NCBI RefSeq assembly: GCF_900478135.1
Contig: NZ_LS483470.1
Span: 2,476,501-2,540,500 of the forward strand
DNA from: Leminorella richardii
GTDB lineage: Bacteria > Pseudomonadota > Gammaproteobacteria > Enterobacterales > Enterobacteriaceae
Length of the DNA stretch: 64,000 nt
Reading direction: 5' to 3'
Shown: positions 52,131 to 60,086 of the stretch, one piece after another
Layout of the letters: every line of letters starts with the position of its first letter
Numbering within the stretch: the first letter of the stretch is position 1
Notes under the pieces: model-generated
Told to the model about the DNA's origin: nothing
Seen by the model: the letters and a program-made list of their open reading frames with translations, nothing else
The model's database searches: none
Position numbers and translations under genes: made by a program

Positions 52131-52893
52131 AACAAACCCAACCACCTTTTTCTTAGATAACCAAAGGAAATAAGATAAAAAGAGTCACCCACCCTTATTA
52201 GACACTTGTAAATAAAAAGCTACCCGCTAATCATTTTAAGGAAAAACGTCAAGGAGACTATAAGAAACACTCATACTGTTATAAGTTATATTGAAAAACC
52301 AATAAATGAAAAATGAAATAAATACAAATTTGAATACTTTAAAATGCAATTAAACGCCTCTTTCTCTGTGCATTAATCCTGTCACAAAAAAAGGGGAAAT
52401 AAAATTATCAGATCATTATTTCACTCACATAAAGAATTAAAAATTAATATAATAATTAATTATAGAATTATATTTCAATCAAACAATACGTAACATTCTA
52501 ATAGTCTAACAATTAATAAAAAAAGAAAATAAATCTCGAGATGAGATTTGAGTTTAATAACAAGATAAGGATAAGGTATTGAGGTTCACAGCCAAGGAGC
52601 ATTAATAATTTGATAAATAAAAAGAAATTTTTAAATAAAAAAGAGCCAAATTATTAGTACTCTCACACTTATTACTACCTATAAATTTTACACAATGTAA
52701 ATGTAATTATACATATAAAAGACAACTACCCTACAAGTATGACAAAAATCCATGACAACAGATTTAATAATAACAATAAAAAATTAATAGCAGAAAGGCA
52801 TATAACTTCAGGCTATGAAAAGCGACGCTTTTTCGATTAGCCATAGAAATGGCGATCCATAGATCGCCATTCCGTCAATTTTACATATTGCAC
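52131..52893. other. Very AT-rich intergenic region
   Basis: About 700 bases of extreme A/T content without a supportable gene. The right end holds the proA terminator. The contrast with proA suggests either a xenogeneic (H-NS-bound) tract or a decayed insertion. Confidence 0.5.
52848..52871 (-). terminator. Terminator of proA
   Basis: AATGGCGATC and GATCGCCATT form a perfect 10-bp stem with loop CATA, 22 bases after the proA stop. A smaller AAAAGC/GCTTTT hairpin with T-run lies at 52818-52832. Confidence 0.75.
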
Positions 52894-54144
52894 TTAACGT
52901 CGAATCAAGTCGTCTCCGTAACCGATCCACTTATAGGTCGTCAACGCTTCCAGCCCCATAGGGCCTCGGGCGTGGAGCTTCTGGGTGCTAACAGCCACTT
53001 CAGCCCCCAGCCCAAACTGCCCGCCATCGGTAAAGCGCGTACTGGCATTAACGTACACAGCAGCAGAATCAACCTCATTCACAAAGCGCTCTGCATTCAG
53101 CAGCGAGCGGGTCAGGATGGCATCAGAGTGAGCGCTCCCGTGTTCACGAATGTGTTCAATGGCCTCATCGAGCCCCTCAACAACCACTACGTTCAGGTCT
53201 AAGGAAAGCCATTCGCTGTCCAGTTCTTCATCGTTAAGCGCCACCACGTTGGCTTCACCGGTAAGGTGCATCTGCGCCTCTGGCGTGGCGTGTAGCGTTA
53301 CGCCAGAGGCCGCCATTTTTTCACTCAGTCTTGGCATAAACGAAGAAACGATCGAACGCTGCACCAGCAACGTTTCCAGCGTATTGCAGGTGCTAGGGCG
53401 CTGAGTTTTCGCATTTTCAATCACCGTTAGCGCCTTCTCGATGTCTGCCGTCTCGTCGACAAAGGTATGGCACACACCAATACCGCCGATGATAACGGGG
53501 ATAGTCGAGTTCTCTTTACACAGTTTGTGTAACCCCGCTCCGCCGCGAGGAATGATCATATCGACATAGCGATCGAGTTTTAGCAGTTCGTCTATCAGCG
53601 CGCGATCGGGGCTATCAATAGACTGCACCGCCGCAGCGGGAAGCCCACATTTCTTCAGCGCCAGCTGGATCACTGCGACCATTGCCTGATTGGTGTTTAC
53701 GGTCTCTTTGCCGCCCCTCAGGATCACCGCGTTACCGGTTTTCAGGCACAGTGACGCAACATCGATGGTTACGTTAGGTCGAGACTCGTAAATCACGCCA
53801 ACTACGCCGAGCGGCACGCGACGGCGCTGAAGGTTAAGCCCGCTGTCGAGCATAGAACCGTCAATCACGTGCCCAACGGGATCGGTCAGGCGATACACAT
53901 GGCGAACGTCGTTGGCAATGCCAGCCAGCCGTGAAGGCGTCAGCAGTAGACGATCGATCATGGCATCGCTCAGGCCACCCTGCTTGGCATTGGCGATATC
54001 TTTTTCATTCGCCGCCAAAATAACGTCACTGCTGGCTTCCAGCGTGTCCGCAATAACGGCCAGCGCCTGATTTTTTTTCGCCGAGCTTAGCAGCGCCAGC
54101 TGCCAGGAGGCTTTCTTAGCCGCAATACCCATTTGTTCTAACAC
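52894..54144 (-). CDS. proA: Gamma-glutamyl phosphate reductase
   Basis: A 416-residue aldehyde-dehydrogenase-fold enzyme with the catalytic cysteine in TQRPSTCNTLETLLV and GGKETVNTN for cofactor binding. It reduces gamma-glutamyl phosphate to the semialdehyde in proline synthesis. It is 12 bases downstream of proB. Confidence 0.97.
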   Translation of the reverse strand: MLEQMGIAAKKASWQLALLSSAKKNQALAVIADTLEASSDVILAANEKDIANAKQGGLSDAMIDRLLLTPSRLAGIANDVRHVYRLTDPVGHVIDGSMLDSGLNLQRRRVPLGVVGVIYESRPNVTIDVASLCLKTGNAVILRGGKETVNTNQAMVAVIQLALKKCGLPAAAVQSIDSPDRALIDELLKLDRYVDMIIPRGGAGLHKLCKENSTIPVIIGGIGVCHTFVDETADIEKALTVIENAKTQRPSTCNTLETLLVQRSIVSSFMPRLSEKMAASGVTLHATPEAQMHLTGEANVVALNDEELDSEWLSLDLNVVVVEGLDEAIEHIREHGSAHSDAILTRSLLNAERFVNEVDSAAVYVNASTRFTDGGQFGLGAEVAVSTQKLHARGPMGLEALTTYKWIGYGDDLIRR

Positions 54145-54155
54145 TGGCGATCCTC

Positions 54156-55259
54156 CTAATTCACTATCATGTCGTCGCGATGCACGGCAACTGCCCCGTA
54201 CTCATACCCCAAGATCTCGTCAATCTGCTGGGAATGACGACCGGCAATCATTCGTAGTGCGTCACTGTTGTATCGAGCAACGCCGTGTGCCAGATCGCGG
54301 CCGTTCTTATCGCGAATGCGGATAACTTCACCGCGGGAAAAGTTCCCCTTCACGTCCTGAATGCCTTTTGGCAGTAAAGAGCTGCCGCGCTCCATAATTG
54401 CCTGCACGGCACCGTCGTCAATACTGATTTCACCGGCGGGAGGCGCGCCAAAGATCCAACGTTTGCGATTTTCCATCGGGGACACCTGAGCGTGGAACCG
54501 AGTTCCGACGGAAACGCTATTGATCACGTCAACAATAACGCCTGGCCTGCTGCCCGCCGCAATAACCACTTCAATACCCGCTCTTCCCGCTACGTCAGCG
54601 GCCTGAAGCTTGGTCGCCATTCCCCCCGTACCCAGCCCTGACACGCTGTCACCAGCTATGGCCTTTAGGGCGCTATCAATGCTGTGTACTTCTCTTATCA
54701 GCTCCGCATCAGGATTCGCGCGCGGATCGGCAGTAAACAACCCCGGCTGGTCAGTCAGCAGCAATAGCTTATCGGCTTCACCAAGGATCGCCGCCAGCGC
54801 TGACAGGTTGTCGTTATCGCCCACTTTAATTTCCGCTGTCGCTACAGCGTCGTTTTCATTAATCACAGGGATAATGCGGTTATCCAGCAGCGCCTGCATC
54901 ATGTCGCGGGCGTTCAGAAAGCGCTCGCGATCTTCGAGGTCAGCGCGGGTCAACAGCATCTGGCCAATATGGATGCCGTAAAGAGAGAAAAGCTGTTCCC
55001 ACAGCTGAATAAGACGGCTTTGCCCCACTGCTGCCAGCAGCTGCTTTGAAGCGATCGTTGCCGGAAGTTCAGGATAGTTCAGATGCTCTCTCCCGGCGGC
55101 AATCGCACCGGAAGTGACAATAATAATGCGGTGCCCCAACGCATGGAGCTGCGCGCACTGGCGAACCAGCTCAAGGATATGCGCACGATTCAGGCGCAGC
55201 GAGCCACCCGTTAAGACACTGGTTCCCAGTTTGACAACCAGAGTTTGGCCGTTATTCAT
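54156..55259 (-). CDS. proB: Glutamate 5-kinase
   Basis: A 367-residue amino-acid kinase (about 1-255) with VVKLGTSVLTGG and IVTSGAIAAGRE, followed by a PUA domain (about 275-355). It phosphorylates glutamate, and proline inhibits it. ATG at 55259 gives the family start; the frame continues 21 codons upstream without support. Confidence 0.97.
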   Translation of the reverse strand: MNNGQTLVVKLGTSVLTGGSLRLNRAHILELVRQCAQLHALGHRIIIVTSGAIAAGREHLNYPELPATIASKQLLAAVGQSRLIQLWEQLFSLYGIHIGQMLLTRADLEDRERFLNARDMMQALLDNRIIPVINENDAVATAEIKVGDNDNLSALAAILGEADKLLLLTDQPGLFTADPRANPDAELIREVHSIDSALKAIAGDSVSGLGTGGMATKLQAADVAGRAGIEVVIAAGSRPGVIVDVINSVSVGTRFHAQVSPMENRKRWIFGAPPAGEISIDDGAVQAIMERGSSLLPKGIQDVKGNFSRGEVIRIRDKNGRDLAHGVARYNSDALRMIAGRHSQQIDEILGYEYGAVAVHRDDMIVN

Positions 55260-55436
55260 AGTTATTCTGCCGTCACTAACACCAAGGAAATAAAGAGAGA
55301 AGACCTTTTTAGCAGGTGTCACGCATTATGCCAACAGGCAGAGAGCGAATATCGATAAAAATCCTTGGCTACCGCAGAATCAGCGGAAGGGCATCTGCTC
55401 ACGCGCGGATAAAGACCGCGCGTGAAGCAATAAAAA

Positions 55437-55808
55437 CTAGCGAGCCCTCTCGCGCAGCGACAGGTTTAAAGAGGAGAGATAGTCATTCAGGCGGCGCTGA
55501 AACGTCTGCAGGTTGTCGTCAATTTCAGCCTGAACGGCTGGATCTTTAATGGCTTTTGCCTGCCAGTCTCCTGCTTTATCGTAAAGGCCAATTTGATAGT
55601 GATAGGTAAACCCCTGTTCGTCAGCGTCTAATTCGAGCCACCAGCCCCAAAACTCTCGCTTTTCCGGTGCAGGCTTGCTGCTTACGCATACTGCCAGACA
55701 GTCAAAAAAGTAACGATGCCCCTTACACTGTGACTCCCTGATGTAGGGTCCCAGTCCAACAAACTCTTTCATAAGCCGACTTCTTGAATGACCGTTCGAT
55801 AACAGCAT
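55437..55808 (-). CDS. crl: Sigma-S assembly factor Crl
   Basis: A 123-residue protein with the Crl segments GLGPYIRESQCKGHRYFFDCLAVCV and PAPEKREFWGWWLEL, which bind sigma-S. It helps sigma-S join RNA polymerase core at low temperature or low sigma levels. AGGGG precedes the ATG. In E. coli phoE sits between crl and proB; here it does not. Confidence 0.95.
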   Translation of the reverse strand: MLLSNGHSRSRLMKEFVGLGPYIRESQCKGHRYFFDCLAVCVSSKPAPEKREFWGWWLELDADEQGFTYHYQIGLYDKAGDWQAKAIKDPAVQAEIDDNLQTFQRRLNDYLSSLNLSLRERAR

Positions 55809-55912
55809 GGATAGCCCCTATTTTATATGTATGTCATCTGTCGCTTACCCATATCCTAGCCGCACCAAACTTGATTAACTTCGTGCGAAAAGAATCGAGA
55901 ATTAACGTTATA

Positions 55913-57160
55913 TTAACATATTTTTGTTTGGATCCATCCTGTCAATTGTGTCAGTCCATCCTTGAGGTTACTCAATAAAGGCGTCGCCCCAACGGTAATC
56001 AGTTTGCCTTCCGCGCTAGAAGAGGTAATCAACTTGGATTCAGTCAGCGGGCTAATCACGTCTTTTTCAAAATGGACACTACACATCGGTAAAGGATTCC
56101 GGCGGCCAAGCAGCCCCTGAACCTTCAGCGAATAGCGGCTCAGCTCGCTTTGCAGCATATTGTCCGTGGTGGAATCCAGCTTCAACCGGCTGGCAATAAT
56201 GTCGCGATACACCATTGGCGTACTGGCCTGACTGCTTTCATTAACGAACAGATCGTGAACAATCGGCCCAATACAGGCAACGCCCTGTAGTCGATGGGAT
56301 TCCAGATAGCCCAGACGAACGGCAACGTTCGCGCCGAACCGAACCCCCAGCGCCGCTACGCGCCTGTCGTCTATCCAAGGAACGTTACCAAGCTGATGCA
56401 GAACCTGACGGTGCAGCAGGCTGGTGTCCTCTGTTAGCGGCCACTTGGAAGAAAAACCCAGTGAGGGTAAGTCAACACACAGCATGGCAATGCCGTTCGG
56501 CGCCAGATAGTTCCGGAACAGTGGGGAGTAATCACTCAATAGATTATCCAAGCTGCCACACATCAACACTGTCGGATAAGGCCCCTTTCCCCCCTCCGGC
56601 AGGTGCAAAAATCCGGTCAGTGTGCCACCGTCAACTCGAAACTCTAGCGACTTCAGCTCATAGGGAAGGTAGTTGGCCGCTTCTCGATAGGCGCGGTCAG
56701 CGAGAAGCTCTGCCTGCTCTGCCAGCGGATCTCCCCGCAAGTGTGGATAGCTGGCGATACTGTAAAAATTGCACGCCTTTAGCCAGTAGGCTCCCGCTTT
56801 GGCGGGATCTTTACAGGCAAGGTCAAGCGCCTCCTTTTGCCACACCATTCCTTCCTTTGCCCACTCGTAGATCCAGTTGCCACCCCGATAGCCAATAACG
56901 GTATCCAGCAGCGCTTCATTTGTGCGTTCATTTGTTGACGCAGCAATGCGCGCCAATACGTTTTCAACCTCAATAGGATCGACGCCTCGCCACGCCCAAA
57001 TAATTTTGTTAATCATCCGATACCAGTTCGACTGGCTTTCACCGTCCAGCGAGGAGTGAACGCTGCCACTGGTTTGCACTACGCGCCTGACCAGCGTCGA
57101 GGTTTCAGGGTGTTTGAATGAAGGTTTAAACAGTATTTCAGACAGATTTGACTTTGGCAT
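55913..57160 (-). CDS. frsA: FrsA (YafA) fermentation/respiration switch protein
   Basis: The 415-residue alpha/beta hydrolase-like protein has an N-terminal helical region and the segment VLMCGSLDNLLSDYSPLF in place of a typical nucleophile elbow, then VRFGANVAVRLGYLES. FrsA interacts with the phosphotransfer protein EIIA-Glc. Length equals that of E. coli. Confidence 0.93.
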   Translation of the reverse strand: MPKSNLSEILFKPSFKHPETSTLVRRVVQTSGSVHSSLDGESQSNWYRMINKIIWAWRGVDPIEVENVLARIAASTNERTNEALLDTVIGYRGGNWIYEWAKEGMVWQKEALDLACKDPAKAGAYWLKACNFYSIASYPHLRGDPLAEQAELLADRAYREAANYLPYELKSLEFRVDGGTLTGFLHLPEGGKGPYPTVLMCGSLDNLLSDYSPLFRNYLAPNGIAMLCVDLPSLGFSSKWPLTEDTSLLHRQVLHQLGNVPWIDDRRVAALGVRFGANVAVRLGYLESHRLQGVACIGPIVHDLFVNESSQASTPMVYRDIIASRLKLDSTTDNMLQSELSRYSLKVQGLLGRRNPLPMCSVHFEKDVISPLTESKLITSSSAEGKLITVGATPLLSNLKDGLTQLTGWIQTKIC

Positions 57161-57667
57161 CTATGGACAACCGCCTCCGGCTTTAACGCGAAAGAGTGAG
57201 GGCAGCGGCCATGATACTCAATAAAATAACGCGCGGGAAGTGAAAGGCTACGACCATTTTTCTCGGCCTCTGAGGCGGAAAAATAGAACAACACTCAACA
57301 TTAGAAAGTATTTAAAAACGCTGATAACTAATATTGAATCGATTAACTAACACATCTTATTTACTGAGACTACAATGTTATTTATTAATACAAAAAGACT
57401 ATTTTTAAAAATAGACAACAAATAAAATTTCGTTTTCATTAAAATGAAAAAATAAAAATAACCGCATGATATTTATGACAAAATATTTTATTTTATAATT
57501 TTTGGCATATTTTCACCTGCTCGCTATAGTTATCAATAGGATAAATTAAAAAGGCTTAAGCCCTATTCCCGCCTCAACCCCTGACGGTAAAGGCGCCCAT
57601 TTTTATTATTTAAATATAATTTCTCTGGTTAATGACTTTTTATTGAAAATTATTTAAAGGTGGCAAC
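57161..57667. other. AT-rich region upstream of the Csu-type pilus operon
   Basis: About 500 bases, more AT-rich than the genes on either side; no clear operator. The end holds AAAGGTGGCAAC, the ribosome binding site of the first pilin gene. Confidence 0.45.
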
Positions 57668-58180
57668 ATGAAAATACGGTCAGGACTAGTATTAGGGCTA
57701 TTGTCTGCACTGAGCACTCTTCCCTCTTTTGCCGATGAGGTCAGCGGTACCCTTGGTGTACAGATGACCATCACCAGCGGCTGCGCCATTAACGGCAGCG
57801 GCACGTCGGGCGCCAGTTTGGGAACGCTAGACTTTGGCACTGCGGCAACGCTCTCTCAGGCTGTCATATCGGAAGCCAGCAGCAGCACATCAGGCACGAT
57901 TCACATCCAATGCACAAATCAGCTGCCGTATCGGATCTTAGTCGGTGCAGGGCTGCACGACGACGGCACCCAGCGACGCATGTCTAACGGCAGCGAGTAT
58001 ATCCTCTACAACCTATACCAAAATGCCGGGCTTAGCACTGCCTGGGAAAATGCCACTGAAATTTCGCGTACAGCAGACGGTACTCAGGAAAGTCTGGCTG
58101 TCTATGGCCGAGTTCCAGCTCAGGACACGCCGAGCGCTGCCGCCTATACCGACACGGTACAGGTTACGGTCAGCTGGTAG
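57668..58180 (+). CDS. Csu-type major pilin (spore coat U domain)
   Basis: A 170-residue secreted protein with a signal peptide (1-23) and one SCPU domain: TITSGCAINGSG near the N-terminus and the C-terminal AAAYTDTVQVTVSW, the donor-strand partner pattern. It resembles CsuA/B. First gene of a six-gene archaic chaperone-usher operon, with a good ribosome binding site; likely the most abundant subunit. Confidence 0.88.
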   Translation: MKIRSGLVLGLLSALSTLPSFADEVSGTLGVQMTITSGCAINGSGTSGASLGTLDFGTAATLSQAVISEASSSTSGTIHIQCTNQLPYRILVGAGLHDDGTQRRMSNGSEYILYNLYQNAGLSTAWENATEISRTADGTQESLAVYGRVPAQDTPSAAAYTDTVQVTVSW

Positions 58181-58199
58181 CTTAGGTACTTACCTGAAG

Positions 58200-58748
58200 A
58201 TGAGCACGTGCGGCCAGCGAGCAGGTTGGATACAGCACACTTGTTGGCTTTATCTGTTTTGTCTGCCGCTTTCTCTTTTGCCTTTCAGGGGAAGCGCAGA
58301 AACACAGACAGCTTCTCTGGGTATTACCGCAGCACTGTTGCCTACCTGTCAGGCTGGCACGAACGTTGGAGGCGTAACAACCTTCGGTACGCTGAACTTC
58401 GGGAGCCGAACGCTGACGTCGCAAAACACTGACACAGTCGGTCAGGCAAACGCAGGCGCCATTTCGGTGCAGTGCTCTACCGGCGTTGTCTATCGCGTTG
58501 TTATCAGCGGCGGCAACAGCGGCAACGTAACGCAGCGGCGCATGCAGGGCAGAAATATCGGGCAGACGCTGTCCTACAACCTTTACAGTAACGCTTCCTA
58601 TACCACTCTATGGGACGACGTTACCGGCATCAGTCAGACGGCATCGGGCCAGCCAGAGCTGCTTCCGGTCTATGGCCGTGTACCTACCCAAAACACGCCA
58701 GCGGCAGACGTCTATCAAGACACTGTTCGGGTCACAGTCAGCTGGTAG
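58200..58748 (+). CDS. Csu-type pilus subunit (SCPU domain), second
   Basis: 182 residues with a signal peptide (to about 35) and an SCPU domain (LPTCQAGTNVGGVTTFGTLNFGS, ending YQDTVRVTVSW). The start at 58200 gives an ordinary export signal; a longer reading frame from 57945 would overlap the first pilin gene out of frame and is rejected. Corresponds in order to CsuA. Confidence 0.85.
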   Translation: MSTCGQRAGWIQHTCWLYLFCLPLSLLPFRGSAETQTASLGITAALLPTCQAGTNVGGVTTFGTLNFGSRTLTSQNTDTVGQANAGAISVQCSTGVVYRVVISGGNSGNVTQRRMQGRNIGQTLSYNLYSNASYTTLWDDVTGISQTASGQPELLPVYGRVPTQNTPAADVYQDTVRVTVSW

Positions 58749-58758
58749 AGGAAAGAAG

Positions 58759-59313
58759 ATGAACCTCCATTTGCTCCATTTACGCCTTCGTCAATCCGCT
58801 CTACTGGCGCTGCTGTATAGCGCCTCAGTTGGACTTGCCCACGGTGACACACTCAGCCAGAACATTCAGGTTAGCGCGACGGTCACGGCGGGCTGCCTGC
58901 TCGGCGCCAGCGGTGCTTCACTCGGCGTCATTAACTTTGGCAGCAACATCACCAACCTCGCTAACCCTATCGACGTTTCTTCTACCGTCAACGCTGGATC
59001 AATTTCGCTGAAGTGCACCCCTAGCACTCTGGTAAAAGTGGATATCGACAGCGGGCTTTATGCCAGCGGCGGTATCAGCGCAGGCAGAGCAATAAAGCAC
59101 TCAACCCTAAGCAATACCCTGAAATATCAACTCTATCAAGACAGCGGGCACGCCACTATTTGGGGTAACGGCACTAACGGTGGATCGTCACAGAACGTCA
59201 CTGCCGATGGCACTCAGCAAACGCTAACGGTTTATGCCCGACTGCTGGCTCAGTCCAACCTTCCCGCGGCGGGCCAGTACAGCGATACCGTGGTCGTCAC
59301 CTTTACCTACTAA
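58759..59313 (+). CDS. Csu-type pilus subunit (SCPU domain), third
   Basis: 184 residues; signal peptide (about 1-32) and an SCPU domain (TAGCLLGASGASLGVINFG, ending YSDTVVVTFTY). AGGAAAG precedes the ATG at 58759. It corresponds in order to CsuB. Confidence 0.88.
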   Translation: MNLHLLHLRLRQSALLALLYSASVGLAHGDTLSQNIQVSATVTAGCLLGASGASLGVINFGSNITNLANPIDVSSTVNAGSISLKCTPSTLVKVDIDSGLYASGGISAGRAIKHSTLSNTLKYQLYQDSGHATIWGNGTNGGSSQNVTADGTQQTLTVYARLLAQSNLPAAGQYSDTVVVTFTY

Positions 59314-59339
59314 TAAGATCGCACCTTTGGGACAACATA

Positions 59340-60082
59340 ATGATTAACTTACGCACGCTCTTTCTGACTCTAGCTCCTCTGATCCTGACCCCAATTGCCC
59401 ACTCGGCCTCCATCCTTATTTCACCTATCGACCCAGTGATTGAGGGGAATCAAAACAGCACCTCTCTGTGGCTGGAAAACAAAGACTCTCGCCCGTCTAT
59501 ATGGAAATCAAAGCGGTTCGCTGGGAACAGCAAAACGGCGAGAGCGTCTATGTTAAACAGAGTGATATCGTTATCAGCCCGCCTTTCGCCCTTATTTCCC
59601 CCGGCAAACGCCAGCTGATTAGGCTGATGAAAAATCAGGCTGTCCCGCAAGGGCAGGAGCACGCCTACCGCATTATTATTGATGAAGTCCCTCAGGCTGC
59701 GGGAAACGCCGGAGAACCGACCATCGGCATTAACTTTCAGATGCGCTATTCCGTTCCACTGTTTGTTAACGGAGCGGGTCTGACCTCGCGGCAGGATGCA
59801 GTAAATAAAGATACCGTCTTAGCACGCCCGGCGCTCAGCTATCGCGTCACACAGGGTAAAAACGGCTCGCAGCTTGAAGTGACAAACACCGGCACCGTTC
59901 ACGCCCGGTTATCAGGGTTAAGCTCCACTGCGGGAAGCTCCGTGATTGAAGGATTAGTTGGCTACGTTCTACCTCACGCCACGATGTCCTTTCCTTTACC
60001 AAAAGGAAAAAATCCCGGCAGAGGTTCCCTACAGGCGATAGTAAATAGCGATCGGGAGCCGACGCGTTTAGCGCAGCACTAA
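59340..60082 (+). pseudogene. Csu-type periplasmic chaperone, single-base frameshift
   Basis: Residues 1-50 (signal peptide, then SILISPIDPVIEGNQNSTSLWLENKDSRP) read in one frame, and the rest (VYMEIKAVRWEQQNGE through PKGKNPGRGSLQAIVNSDREP) in the next. The break is at 59492-59496, where CGCCCGTCTAT should have one more base (for example CGCCCGGTCTAT). The corrected protein has 247 residues, the expected size for a CsuC-like chaperone. Without it pilins would not fold, so either the operon is dead or the base is a sequencing error. Confidence 0.88.
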
Positions 60083-60086
60083 CGCC

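Noticed and set aside
57945..58200. A longer N-terminus for the second pilin gene, starting inside the first pilin gene
   Set aside because: It overlaps the first pilin out of frame and lacks a signal peptide; the ATG at 58200 gives a normal export signal.
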